A stretch of DNA of 10,391 nucleotides from QNFN01 sp964195335 (GCA_964195335.1 CAXMPC010000201.1:1-10391), one strand, 5' to 3'; shown: positions 1 through 7,270, counted from the stretch's first letter. The notes: a model not told the origin generated them from the sequence alone. Made by a program: numbers and translations.

Positions 1-126
1 CGGCTTGTTCGAATCGTCCAGCACCTGGTCCCACTTGCGGTCCCAGACCAGAGCCTCGGCAGCGTCACCCCAGAAACCTTCCGGATCATCAATCGATCGC
101 TTGTAGAGCTCGTCGTAATTACCCAC
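1..126 (-). CDS. Propionyl/acetyl-CoA synthetase-like AMP-forming acyl-CoA ligase (5' part only)
   Basis: Only the first 42 codons are inside the window; the gene continues past the left edge. The start is a GTG at 126-124, with an AAGGGGGA ribosome-binding site a few bases upstream. The N-terminus has the sequence YDELYKRSIDDPEGFW, followed by WDRKWDQVLDDSNKP. This is the typical opening of the PrpE/ACSS-like branch of AMP-forming acyl-CoA synthetases (the acetyl-CoA synthetase N-terminal domain), where a tyrosine-rich helix is followed by a DPExFW motif. Known family role: ATP-dependent activation of acetate or propionate to the CoA ester in the cytoplasm. The AMP-binding core and catalytic lysine loop lie outside, so substrate choice cannot be judged. 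The wording of the segment fits propionate-CoA ligase better than classical Acs. The neighbourhood of phaC makes a supply of acyl-CoA for PHA plausible, but that is inference. Confidence 0.65.
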   Translation of the reverse strand, partial: MGNYDELYKRSIDDPEGFWGDAAEALVWDRKWDQVLDDSNKP

Positions 127-232
127 GGGGTCCCCCTTGTCGTTTGATGATGATTCGGTCACCGGCAATCTGGATGCGGCGAAACCTGGTTTGACTGCAA
201 CGGGGTCAGGGCATGCGCCCAAGCCTCCGCAC

Positions 233-319
233 ATTGTCAACAATCTAGTCGAGGGCAGGCAGTCTAATAAGCGTCATTCGGCAGTGTCAAGAAAACTTCA
301 TGGGCAATATGTTGACAAT
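233..319. promoter_or_regulatory. Pair of inverted operator-like sites flanking the candidate promoter
   Basis: ATTGTCAACAAT occurs on the plus strand at 233-244: a 12-base near-palindrome with perfect ATTGT/ACAAT arms and two central bases. A second copy, ATTGTCAACATA, lies on the minus strand at 319-308. The ten-base core ATTGTCAACA is therefore present twice in inverted orientation, with centres about 75 bases apart, one on each side of the predicted -35/-10 boxes. ATTGT-N2-ACAAT symmetry resembles operators of GntR-type regulators of acyl-CoA and propionate metabolism, so repression by looping is conceivable. The regulator is not in the window. Confidence 0.35.
261..290 (-). promoter_or_regulatory. 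Candidate sigma70 promoter for the acyl-CoA synthetase gene
   Basis: On the minus strand a perfect -35 hexamer TTGACA (290-285) is followed after 18 bases by TAGACT (266-261), a 4/6 match to the -10 box. A shifted alternative, TATTAG at 269-264, would give a short 15-base spacer. The promoter would leave a leader of roughly 130 bases before the GTG at 126. The 199-base gap between the two genes and the lack of any coding signal in it support a separate transcript. The assignment rests on pattern matching only. Confidence 0.4.
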
Positions 320-325
320 CCACCA

Positions 326-1273
326 TTATTTTCCCTTGTCGCGCGCCAGCCAGATCGCCAGGCCCTGGCTGTTCAGATCGAGATCCATCGTCAGCAAGTC
401 GATGATCTCCACCTGCGGCAGGGTGCACCCATGCGCCTCGAGTCGGGTCATAAAACGTTGCTCGAGTCCGGCACGGATCGCCACCGCCGGCTCGGCGTCG
501 GCGGCATGCGCCCGGGCGAGATCACGGTCGAACCGCAGGTCATCGCGCAGGTCGTCGGCCAGGCGGTCGAGGTCGCCGACCCGGCCGAAGTGCGTCAGGT
601 AGACGCTGGCGGGCCCGAGCGCCATCAGGCGATCGACCGTCGCCAGCCAGGCGTCGGGATCGAGCTGGACCGGGGTGGTGGTCGCGAACAGGAACGGGCC
701 GTGCCCGGTATCGAACTCGCGGTAGGAGATGCCGAAGGTGTCGCCGCTGAAGATGCCGCGGCTGGCCGCGTCCCAGACACAGTAGTGGTGCAGCGCGTGA
801 CCGGGTGTATGCAGTAGCCGCAGCGGCCGGCCACCGAGATCGACCTCCATGCCGTCACGGCTCTCGATCACCCGTTCGGCCGGGATCGGAACCACTTCGC
901 CGAACAGTCGTGCCATCTCGCTTTCGCCATAGACCGCGGTGGAGCCGGCGATCAGCCTGGTCGGGTCGACCAGGTGACCGGCCCCGCGCGGATGGACCAC
1001 CAGCCGGGCGTCGGGAAAGGCGGCCATCAGCGCCCCGGCACCGCCACCATGATCGAGGTGGACGTGGGTCGGCATGACGTAGTCGACCTGGTCGCGCCCG
1101 AGGCCGAGTTGTTCGAGAGCGGTGATTGCCAACGGCAGCGAATGGCTGGTACCGGTATCGATGAAGGCGGCACGACCGTCCTCGACCACCAGGTAGAAGG
1201 CCGCCAGTGCGGGGCGAACGTAGCCGGAATCGATCCGGGTGATGCCGTGGTCGAGGGTCTCGATCGGGTTCAT
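326..1273 (-). CDS. MBL-fold (metallo-beta-lactamase superfamily) hydrolase
   Basis: This 315-residue cytoplasmic protein has the full metal-binding set of the MBL fold. It carries HVHLDH at residues 70-75 (H70, H72, D74, H75), TPGH with H159, SGD with D178, and YLTH with H228, which together predict a binuclear Zn/Fe centre. The GTSHS stretch near residue 41 and the FIDTG strand before it fit the first beta-sheet. The roughly 90-residue C-terminal tail is mainly helical and is seen in the larger, glyoxalase-II-like single-domain members. The substrate cannot be read from sequence: thioester or lactone hydrolysis and other MBL reactions are all possible. The start was set at the ATG at 1273 because GGAG lies five bases upstream and the protein then opens with the usual NPIETLDHGITRID strand. 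It is separated from phaC by a REP-like palindrome, so co-transcription with phaC is uncertain. Confidence 0.85.
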   Translation of the reverse strand: MNPIETLDHGITRIDSGYVRPALAAFYLVVEDGRAAFIDTGTSHSLPLAITALEQLGLGRDQVDYVMPTHVHLDHGGGAGALMAAFPDARLVVHPRGAGHLVDPTRLIAGSTAVYGESEMARLFGEVVPIPAERVIESRDGMEVDLGGRPLRLLHTPGHALHHYCVWDAASRGIFSGDTFGISYREFDTGHGPFLFATTTPVQLDPDAWLATVDRLMALGPASVYLTHFGRVGDLDRLADDLRDDLRFDRDLARAHAADAEPAVAIRAGLEQRFMTRLEAHGCTLPQVEIIDLLTMDLDLNSQGLAIWLARDKGK

Positions 1274-1330
1274 CGGTTCTCCGTCATCAGTTGGCCCGAG
1301 GTCACACCCCACACAGGCCATACCTCTTCA

Positions 1331-1358
1331 TGTGGGTCGGGCTTCAGCCCGACCCACA
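1331..1358. repeat. REP-like long palindrome between phaC and the MBL hydrolase gene
   Basis: Bases 1331-1343 pair perfectly with 1346-1358 (13 bp, two-base centre), with the core GTCGGGCTTCAGCCCGAC. There is no T-run on either side, so it is not a classic rho-independent terminator. Palindromes with this GTCGGGCTnnAGCCCGAC core are recurrent, REP/RAYT-like intergenic repeats in many gamma- and betaproteobacteria. It could still stall polymerase, stabilise the 3' end of the phaC transcript or divide the two cistrons. It lies in the 122-base gap between the genes. Copy number in the genome cannot be seen from one window. Confidence 0.65.
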
Positions 1359-1395
1359 ACAGCTCCGAGGTCAGCCAGTTGCCCCACCAATCCGT

Positions 1396-3105
1396 TCAAC
1401 GCTCGAGCACAAAGGTCCCGGGCGCATCGGCCAGGGGCGGATGCTCCGCGCAGCCGATCGCGGGGGGATCGACGAGGTCGCCGCAGCGTTCGTCGAGCCA
1501 GGTGACCCAGTCCTCCCACCACGAGCCGGGCAGCTTTGGCGTCGCCAGCTGCCACGCCTCCGGATCGGTGTCGCCATCGATCTCGGCGGCCCAGTAGCGC
1601 CGCTTTGGCGGGTCAACCGGCGGGTTGATGATGCCCAGGATATGGCCCGAGGTCGCCAGTACGTAGCGCACCGGCCCCTCGACCAGCCCGCCGATGCGGA
1701 AGGTGGCATGCCACGGGGCGATGTGATCCTGTTCGGCGCCGACGACGTAGAGCGGCTGCTTGACCCGGCCGAGATCGATCTTGCGCCCGGCAAGAGTGAT
1801 GGCGTCGGGCTGCGCCAGCCGGTTGTGCAGGTAGAACTCGCGCAGGTACCAAGCGTGCATCCGCTCCGGCATGCGCGTCGTGTCCATGTTCCAGTAAAGG
1901 ATGTCGAAGCGCGGCAGTTCCTCGCCCAGCAGGTAATTGTGGACGTAGTAGTACCAAACCAGGCTGTTCGAGCGCAGCGCGCGGAAGGCGTTGGCCATGT
2001 CCTGGCCGTCGAGGTAGCCACTTTCGGCCATGCGCTGCTCGAGCCAGTTGATGGTGTCATCGTCGATGAACACACCAATCTCTCCCGGCAGGTCGAAGTC
2101 GACCAGTGTCGTGAGCAGCGTCCAGTGGGCGACCGGCGACTTGCGTCGACCGCCGGCACGGTTGAGCCAGGCCATCAGGGCAGCCACCAGCGTGCCGCCG
2201 ATGCAATAGCCGGTGAGGTGGACCTGGTCGCTGCCGGTCACCTTGCGCGCCACCTCGACTGCCTGCAGCGCACCGTCGACCAGGTAGTCGTCGAAGGTGG
2301 TCTCGCGCATGTCCGGGCCGGGGTTCTTCCAGCTGGTGACGAACACCGTGAAGCCCTGCGCGACCAGCCAGCGGATCAGGCTCTTGCGCTCGTTGAGATC
2401 GAGGATGTAGTACTTGTTGATCCAGGGCGTGACCAGCACCAGCGGCATCGCCCGCACCTTGTCGGTGGTCGGGGCGTACTGGATCACTTCGAGCAGCCGG
2501 TTGCGGAAGACCACCTTGCCCGGCGTCGTCGCCAGGTTTTCGCCTACCGTGAACGCCTCCTCGTCGGTCATGCGGATGGTGCCGCGATGGACGTCCTTGA
2601 CCAGGTTGCTCATCCCCTCGGCCAGGCTCACGCCGCCGGTCTGCAGCGCGCGCAGCAGCACCGCCGGATTGGTCATCAGGGCATTGCTCGGGGCGAATGC
2701 GTTGAGTAATTGGCGGGTCATGAACACCGCCTTGGTCTTCGCCTCTTCATCACTGCCCGGGGTCGCCTCGATGGCATCCTCCAGCCAGCGCGTGCCGAGC
2801 AGGTAGAGTTCCTTGAGGTGGTCGAAAAACGGGTTCTGCTCCCAGGCCGGGTCCTGGAAGCGCTCGTCGAACGGGTTGACCCGGACCAGGTCGTCCTCGT
2901 TCTCCCCGAAGTAGCGGCGCATGGCGTGCATCTGCACCGTGGCGACGTCGCTGGCGAGCGCATTGAACTGCTCCGCCAGGGCCTGGGGCTGTTGCAGCCA
3001 CGCCTGCTGCACCTTCTGGCAGGCACCGAACATGCCGAACGGATCGACCGCTTCGCGCCAGGCGCGCAGCCATTCGGCCGGCGGGGCGGTTTTGGGCTCG
3101 GTCAT
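1396..3105 (-). CDS. phaC: Class I poly(3-hydroxyalkanoate) synthase
   Basis: This 569-residue protein polymerises (R)-3-hydroxyacyl-CoA into polyhydroxyalkanoate on the granule surface, releasing CoA. The N-terminal PhaC domain (about 1-190, with the NPFDERFQDPAW segment at 77-88) is followed by the alpha/beta-hydrolase domain. The nucleophile elbow GYCIGG has Cys301; the acid is Asp460 in GAEQDHIAPW; the base is His488 in TSGHILGIINPP. Cys-to-Asp and Asp-to-His spacings match the well-studied Cupriavidus enzyme closely. The length and single-subunit architecture fit class I, and no phaE partner is present. The ATG at 3105 is preceded by GGAG at a good distance. The usual phaA/phaB thiolase and reductase genes are not adjacent, so precursor supply must be encoded elsewhere. 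The gene follows the HAD phosphatase after 63 bases and may have its own promoter. Confidence 0.96.
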   Translation of the reverse strand: MTEPKTAPPAEWLRAWREAVDPFGMFGACQKVQQAWLQQPQALAEQFNALASDVATVQMHAMRRYFGENEDDLVRVNPFDERFQDPAWEQNPFFDHLKELYLLGTRWLEDAIEATPGSDEEAKTKAVFMTRQLLNAFAPSNALMTNPAVLLRALQTGGVSLAEGMSNLVKDVHRGTIRMTDEEAFTVGENLATTPGKVVFRNRLLEVIQYAPTTDKVRAMPLVLVTPWINKYYILDLNERKSLIRWLVAQGFTVFVTSWKNPGPDMRETTFDDYLVDGALQAVEVARKVTGSDQVHLTGYCIGGTLVAALMAWLNRAGGRRKSPVAHWTLLTTLVDFDLPGEIGVFIDDDTINWLEQRMAESGYLDGQDMANAFRALRSNSLVWYYYVHNYLLGEELPRFDILYWNMDTTRMPERMHAWYLREFYLHNRLAQPDAITLAGRKIDLGRVKQPLYVVGAEQDHIAPWHATFRIGGLVEGPVRYVLATSGHILGIINPPVDPPKRRYWAAEIDGDTDPEAWQLATPKLPGSWWEDWVTWLDERCGDLVDPPAIGCAEHPPLADAPGTFVLER

Positions 3106-3135
3106 CGCGGTCTCCGGAAAGCAGCCAAGAGGCTG

Positions 3136-3164
3136 AGGATAGTCGACGTCAGGGCCGGCACCAA
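3136..3164 (-). promoter_or_regulatory. Possible phaC promoter
   Basis: On the minus strand TTGGTG (3164-3159) and TATCCT (3141-3136) stand 17 bases apart, with the -10-like box about 30 bases before the phaC ATG. The matches to consensus are moderate (3/6 and 4/6). The gap between the HAD gene and phaC is 63 bases, so readthrough from upstream is equally possible. Confidence 0.25.
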
Positions 3165-3168
3165 GCGC

Positions 3169-3789
3169 TCAGGCCGGTGGTGGCAGCCACGTCAGACCGG
3201 GCAGAACCAGGTCGGCCTCGCCGGCCCAGCGCCCGTCGCCGTCCCAGTCGAGGTAGACCGTGGCCACGCCGGCAGCGCGTCCGGCCTGAAGGTCGAACAG
3301 GAAGTCACCGACCATCACCGCATCATCGGCCGCCGCGCCCCAGCTGTCGAGCAGTCGCTGGATGCCGGCCGGACTCGGCTTCGGCTCCGCCTCGTCACGG
3401 CCAAGGAGGTCGGACGGATCAAACTCGTCGTCCAGTCCGGCTGCGACCAGGGTCCGGCAGACGCTGGCGCGGGAGTTGCGCGAGACGATACCTACCCGGC
3501 TGCCGCACCGGCGCAGCCAGGCCAGCATCGCGGCAGCCCCGGGTCGGGGCGTGGCGCGGTCACAGGCTGCGGTCTCGATGACGTCGAGCCGTCGCCGCAG
3601 CGGTTCGGCACGCGCCACCGGCAGGCAGGCCAGGTGCTCGAGGATCGGGATGCGATCGGGCACGCCGAGTTCGCGCCGGATGGCATCGAAGTCGTGCACC
3701 GGGTGGGTCAGGGTGCCGTCGAGGTCGAAGATCCAGTGCCGGCAGCGACGTAACGCGGCCAGCCGTGCCTGATCGGGGGCTGCGCTCAC
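3169..3789 (-). CDS. HAD-superfamily phosphatase (phosphoglycolate-phosphatase-like)
   Basis: This 206-residue soluble hydrolase has all four HAD motifs. Motif I is FDLDGTLT with nucleophile Asp22 and acid/base Asp24; motif II is Ser103 in GIVSRNS; motif III is Lys137 in EPKPSP; motif IV is GDFLFD with Asp162 and Asp166. The cap sits between motifs I and II (C1 type), as in subfamily IA phosphatases such as Gph and beta-phosphoglucomutase. The natural substrate is unknown; small phosphate monoesters are typical. The start is placed at the GTG at 3789 because the FDLDGT motif normally lies near the N-terminus and upstream codons run into the preceding gene. GGAGGAG sits 10-12 bases ahead, inside the end of the YkgJ-like gene. 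The seven-base gap to that gene's stop suggests translational coupling and one transcript. Confidence in the start codon is lower than in the family. Confidence 0.85.
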   Translation of the reverse strand: MSAAPDQARLAALRRCRHWIFDLDGTLTHPVHDFDAIRRELGVPDRIPILEHLACLPVARAEPLRRRLDVIETAACDRATPRPGAAAMLAWLRRCGSRVGIVSRNSRASVCRTLVAAGLDDEFDPSDLLGRDEAEPKPSPAGIQRLLDSWGAAADDAVMVGDFLFDLQAGRAAGVATVYLDWDGDGRWAGEADLVLPGLTWLPPPA

Positions 3790-3796
3790 GCGCGAC

Positions 3797-4603
3797 TCAC
3801 TCCTCCGTAGCGCCCTCGGCCGGCTGGCCGCGCAGCGGGATCGTATCCTCACCGAACAGCACCTGGCGCAGCAGGCGGTAGCCAAACTCGAGCAGCGCCT
3901 CGTCGTCTTCGCGCAGTGACTCCCAGGTCGCGTCATCGAGATCGTGGGCGGCACGGAAACCGTCGCTTAGGGCGAAGCTGCGAAAACCGTCGAGGTTGTA
4001 GGAGGCGAGAAAAAAGAGCTGCAGGCTGCGCGCGGTATGCGTGCCGACCTTGGGCCCGGTCGACTTCTTCTTCAGGATCAGCTGGCGCCAACCGCGCGCG
4101 TGGCGGTCGTACTCCTCGACCCTCTGCTCCTTGCGGTAGTCGGCGATGGTGATCTTGCGCGGCTCCTGGTGGCCGAGGCAATGGTCCTCGCGGACCATGG
4201 CGTAGGACTGCTCGTCGGTCGGCGATCCGGTCTTGCGCAGCGACAGTAGGCCCACCGGGTAGTAGCGGCAGGCGGTCGGCCGGTCTTCGTAGATGCCGCA
4301 GCCCTTGTCGGTCAGGAACAGGCAGCGCGGCGAATCATCCTCGGTGCGCAGCTTGACCCCAGGCATGCCGTCGCTGTCGAGCTGGAACGGCACCGTGTAG
4401 GCAGCCAGCAGCTGCTGCGAGGTGAGGTCGAGGCGGCGCTTCAGACGCAGCAGGTCGTACGGCGTCAGGGTGATGTCGATCTGCTCGCAGCACTTGTTGA
4501 AACAGGCGACATCGGGATGGCAGCGGAACTGGATGACCGACGCGTCGGTGAGTTGCTCCGGTTGGACCGGGCTCTTCGGTGGATTGACTTCGATCTCGGA
4601 CAT
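3797..4603 (-). CDS. YkgJ/UPF0153-type cysteine-cluster protein
   Basis: This 268-residue protein has the CxxCxxCC-family pattern. In the N-terminal half, Cys28, Cys34 and the Cys38-Cys39 pair lie in FRCHPDVACFNKCC. They are followed by Cys94, Cys102 and Cys112 in the CLFLTDKGCGIYEDRPTACR region, and by Cys142 (DHCLGH). Such eight-cysteine proteins are thought to bind zinc or an iron-sulfur cluster; some relatives are annotated as flagellin lysine N-methylases, but most have no proven role. The C-terminal 120 residues lack cysteines and look like a variable helical extension. No signal peptide or membrane segment is visible. The ATG at 4603 is preceded by GAGG seven bases away. The gene begins 78 bases beyond the aprA terminator and is tightly followed by the HAD phosphatase gene, so the two likely form an operon. 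A role in sulfur oxidation is only suggested by position. Confidence 0.85.
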   Translation of the reverse strand: MSEIEVNPPKSPVQPEQLTDASVIQFRCHPDVACFNKCCEQIDITLTPYDLLRLKRRLDLTSQQLLAAYTVPFQLDSDGMPGVKLRTEDDSPRCLFLTDKGCGIYEDRPTACRYYPVGLLSLRKTGSPTDEQSYAMVREDHCLGHQEPRKITIADYRKEQRVEEYDRHARGWRQLILKKKSTGPKVGTHTARSLQLFFLASYNLDGFRSFALSDGFRAAHDLDDATWESLREDDEALLEFGYRLLRQVLFGEDTIPLRGQPAEGATEE

Positions 4604-4641
4604 TGGGCCACCTCGGTGGGGTTCGCGGCTAGGCTGCCGTC

Positions 4642-4650
4642 ATCTTAGCA
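4642..4650 (-). promoter_or_regulatory. Candidate extended -10 promoter for the YkgJ-HAD operon
   Basis: Minus-strand TGCTAAGAT (4650-4642) matches the extended -10 pattern TGnTAnnAT, 38 bases before the ATG of the YkgJ-like gene. No good -35 box is seen, which is tolerated at extended -10 promoters. Its place just after the aprA terminator makes a fresh start site sensible. Confidence 0.35.
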
Positions 4651-4681
4651 ACGGCAAACCGGCAGACTCACAGCGTGGAAG

Positions 4682-4715
4682 AAAAAAGGGCCGGGCGCCT
4701 CGCGGCACCCGGCCC
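4682..4715 (-). terminator. Rho-independent terminator after aprA
   Basis: Reading the minus strand, a 12-bp stem (4715-4704 with 4699-4688, one G-T wobble) closes a GCGA tetraloop of the GNRA class and is followed directly by six T (4687-4682). It begins 22 bases after the aprA stop codon. This is a strong intrinsic terminator and marks the end of the sat-aprB-aprA transcript. Confidence 0.92.
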
Positions 4716-4737
4716 GTTTACCATCAATGGAAGCGGA

Positions 4738-6765
4738 TCAGGCCGCGTTCTCAGTCTTGCTCTTGAACAGCTTGGACTTGTCGACCAGGTCGACGTGGGC
4801 GCGCTTGAAGCAGGTCCACTTCTTGCTGTGCCGGTCGTAGACCGAGTTCACGAAGACGTGCCAGTTCTCCTCGTCGACAAAGTTCTTGTCGGTGCGGTAG
4901 TAGAAGCCCGGGTAGCGCGACTCCTCGCGGAACTGGATGTGCTTCATGTGCGCCTCGGCGGTGAGGATGCGGTGGTAGTTCTCCCACGCCCGGAGCAGCT
5001 CGTGGAGGTCCTTGGCGCGCATCTTCAGCGCGTCCTCCTTGAGCATCTCCAGTTTCTCCTCGGCGACCGCGAGCATCTTGTCGTTGGTGTTGTAGTAGGT
5101 CGCGACACCCGCCACGTACTCGTCCATGATCTTCTGCAGGCGGAACTGCAGCATCTTCGGCGTGATGTAGTTCGGGTTGATGTCGATCGCCGTCGAGTAG
5201 TCCTTGAACTCCAGGAAGGTCTTGACCGGCTGGTAGATCTCCTCGACCAGCTGCTCGACCGGGGTGTCGAGTTCCGGCTGGCGGTCGTTGTTGTCGACGC
5301 AGAACTTGACCATCGACTTGGCGGCCATACGGCCCTCGGCGTGCGAACCCGACGAGAACTTGTGGCCCGAGGCACCGACGCCGTCACCGGCGGTGAACAG
5401 CCCCTTGACCGTGGTCATCGAGCGGTAGCCCCAGTTCCAGCCTTTGGGCAGGTGCTCGGGGACACCGGCCTCGGTCTCCTCGGTCGGGGCGCCGAGGTCC
5501 TCCGGACCGGAGACCCAGATGCCGCAGCAGCCCGAGTGCGAGCCGAGCAGGTAGGGCTCGGTCGGCATCAGCTCGGAGTTCTTTTTATCCGGCTCGATGT
5601 TCTCGCCAACCCAGATGCCGCACTGGCCGATGCACATGTCGAGGAAGTCTTCCCAGGCCTCGGCCTCGAGGTGCTTGACCTCGCGCGGGCTCAGCGTCTC
5701 GCGCAGGTTGGCCAGCGCGGTGACGGTATCCATGTAGATCGGTCCGTGACCGTCCTTCATCTCTTTCAGCATGACGTGGTTACGCAGGCATGACGCCGGC
5801 ACGGCCGCCTGGCCGTAGGGCGGGTAGTCGTCGAGCATCGCCTTGTTCTTGGTCAGGTAATCCTCCCCGTAGGCGTTGGTCGCCTTGGCCTTGAACAGCA
5901 GGAACCAGGCGCCGACCGGGCCGTAACCGTCCTTGAAGCGGGTCGGGACGAAGCGGTTCTCCATCATCGTCATCTCGGCGCCGGCCTCGGCGGCCATGGC
6001 GTAGGTCGAGCCGGCGTTCCACACCGGGTACCAGGCGCGGCCGGTGCCCTCACCGACCGAGCGCGGGCGGAAGATGTTGACCGCGCCGCCGCAGGCCAAC
6101 AGGCAGGCCTTGAACTTGTAGACGTGGACGGTGTTATCGCGGGTCGAGAAACCGACCGCGCCGGCGATGCGGCCCGGATCGTTCTTGTCGTTGACCAGCT
6201 TGACGATAAAGATGCGCTCCTCGACGCGCTCGGAGGTCAGCGCCTTCTTGGCCGCCTCGGCGACGATCCACTTGTAGGACTCGCCGTTGATCATGATCTG
6301 CCATTTGCCGGAACGAACCGGCTTGCCGCCGTCCTTCAGCGCCGGCAGGCCCTTTGAGCCGTCGTGGCGCTCGCCGTTCTCGTCGAGCTTCCAGATCGGC
6401 AGGCCCCACTCCTCGAACAGGTGCACCGACTCGTCGACGTGGCGACCGAGATCGTAGGCCAGGTCGTCGCGAGTGAGGCCCATCAGGTCGTTGGAAACCA
6501 TGCGCGTATAGTCGGCCGGATCCAGCTCGGTGCCGATGTAGGTGTTGATCGCCGACAGGCCCTGGGCGACGGCGCCGGAGCGGTCCATCGCGGCCTTGTC
6601 GACCAGCTTGATTTTCAGCGGGCGGCCAATCTTCGCCTCAGCCTGCTTGGCCCACTGCATGATTTCGTAACCGGCGCCGCAACAAGCCATGCCACCGCCA
6701 ATCAGGAGGATGTCGAGCTCTTCCTCGACAACCGTCGGGTTGCCAAACGTTCCCATATCAGACAT
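4738..6765 (-). CDS. aprA: Dissimilatory adenylylsulfate (APS) reductase, alpha subunit
   Basis: This 675-residue FAD-binding subunit carries out the APS/sulfite interconversion: sulfite plus AMP to APS plus two electrons in oxidisers, the reverse in sulfate reducers. The N-terminal dinucleotide fold has GGGMACCGAG at 23-32. It is followed by SGAVAQGLSAINTYIG (63-78), whose Asn74 lies at the position of the conserved active-site Asn described for the Archaeoglobus enzyme. The ENRFVPTRFKDGYGPVGAWF segment from 269 belongs to the substrate pocket. GDGVGASGHKFSSGSHAEGR from about 460 is the second FAD-contact region of the fumarate-reductase-like fold, and the C-terminal helical domain completes the usual length. 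The ATG at 6765 has AAGGGG seven bases upstream. It follows aprB by 37 bases and is closed by a strong terminator. No Tat signal is seen, consistent with a cytoplasmic AprBA complex. Confidence 0.98.
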   Translation of the reverse strand: MSDMGTFGNPTVVEEELDILLIGGGMACCGAGYEIMQWAKQAEAKIGRPLKIKLVDKAAMDRSGAVAQGLSAINTYIGTELDPADYTRMVSNDLMGLTRDDLAYDLGRHVDESVHLFEEWGLPIWKLDENGERHDGSKGLPALKDGGKPVRSGKWQIMINGESYKWIVAEAAKKALTSERVEERIFIVKLVNDKNDPGRIAGAVGFSTRDNTVHVYKFKACLLACGGAVNIFRPRSVGEGTGRAWYPVWNAGSTYAMAAEAGAEMTMMENRFVPTRFKDGYGPVGAWFLLFKAKATNAYGEDYLTKNKAMLDDYPPYGQAAVPASCLRNHVMLKEMKDGHGPIYMDTVTALANLRETLSPREVKHLEAEAWEDFLDMCIGQCGIWVGENIEPDKKNSELMPTEPYLLGSHSGCCGIWVSGPEDLGAPTEETEAGVPEHLPKGWNWGYRSMTTVKGLFTAGDGVGASGHKFSSGSHAEGRMAAKSMVKFCVDNNDRQPELDTPVEQLVEEIYQPVKTFLEFKDYSTAIDINPNYITPKMLQFRLQKIMDEYVAGVATYYNTNDKMLAVAEEKLEMLKEDALKMRAKDLHELLRAWENYHRILTAEAHMKHIQFREESRYPGFYYRTDKNFVDEENWHVFVNSVYDRHSKKWTCFKRAHVDLVDKSKLFKSKTENAA

Positions 6766-6802
6766 ATCCAGTCCCCTTGTCTCTGTTCTGTGTGTGCGAC
6801 GG

Positions 6803-7270
6803 CTAGAGCTTGATCAGCTCGTCAGGATTGCCGGCACGGTAGCCGTTGACGCTGACGAAGAACCCCGGATCGGCGATCTTCGCGTAGTCGGCATCGGGCT
6901 TGCCGCCGTAGGGATCGATGGAGCCCTCCGGGGTGGTACGGATCGGGAAGCGGAAGCGCTTCATGGTGCCGTTGCGGAACTTGATCGTCCACATGATCGA
7001 GTCCGAGCCGCGCAGCGGTTGCACCGAGCCGCCCAGCGGCACGATGTCGGCGTAGTGACGGCACTCGATCGCCTGCTGCGGGCAGATCTTGACGCAGGAG
7101 TAGCACTCCCAGCACTGCTCCGGCTCCTGGTTCCATGCCTTCATGGCATGGCCGGTCTCGGAGCCGTCCTTGTCCAGCTTCATCAGGTCGTGTGGGCAGA
7201 TGTACATGCAAGCGGTCTTGTCCTGACCCTTGCAGCCATCGCACTTGTCGGTACGTACGAATGTCGGCAT
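6803..7270 (-). CDS. aprB: Dissimilatory APS reductase, beta (ferredoxin-like) subunit
   Basis: This 155-residue electron-transfer subunit binds two [4Fe-4S] clusters and passes electrons between the AprA flavin and an external acceptor. The ferredoxin motifs are visible as Cys10, Cys13, Cys21 and Cys25 (CDGCKG...ACMYICP) and Cys53, Cys56, Cys59 and Cys63 (QCWECYSCVKICP), in the pattern where each motif lends its last Cys to the other cluster. The insertion holding Trp46 corresponds to the family tryptophan that lies between flavin and cluster. The C-terminal tail from about 85 on is the extended segment that wraps AprA. The ATG at 7270 is preceded by GGAG nine bases away. aprB precedes aprA, as in both sulfur oxidisers and sulfate reducers, and lies 80 bases after sat. 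Confidence 0.97.
   Translation of the reverse strand: MPTFVRTDKCDGCKGQDKTACMYICPHDLMKLDKDGSETGHAMKAWNQEPEQCWECYSCVKICPQQAIECRHYADIVPLGGSVQPLRGSDSIMWTIKFRNGTMKRFRFPIRTTPEGSIDPYGGKPDADYAKIADPGFFVSVNGYRAGNPDELIKL

Noticed and set aside
137..817. 226-codon open frame on the plus strand
   Set aside because: It crosses the acyl-CoA synthetase promoter gap and then lies antisense to the MBL hydrolase; no recognisable protein motif.
1274..1321. A 16-residue longer N-terminus for the MBL hydrolase from an ATG at 1321
   Set aside because: The upstream ATG has no clear ribosome site, while the ATG at 1273 has GGAG at five bases and gives the usual N-terminal strand.
1291..2709. 472-codon open frame on the plus strand
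   Set aside because: It lies antisense to phaC, whose catalytic triad and length are certain. The translation is rich in Arg, Val, Asp and Gly without any family motif, as expected for the complementary frame of a high-GC gene.
3790..3954. An N-terminal extension of the HAD phosphatase starting at 3954
   Set aside because: It overlaps the end of the YkgJ-like gene by more than 150 bases and reads as Arg/Ser/Cys-rich shadow sequence; HAD proteins normally begin shortly before the DxD motif.
4675..5793. 372-codon open frame on the plus strand
   Set aside because: It is antisense to aprA and runs through the aprA terminator; the low-complexity Leu/Val/Asp/Arg composition is a codon-bias shadow.
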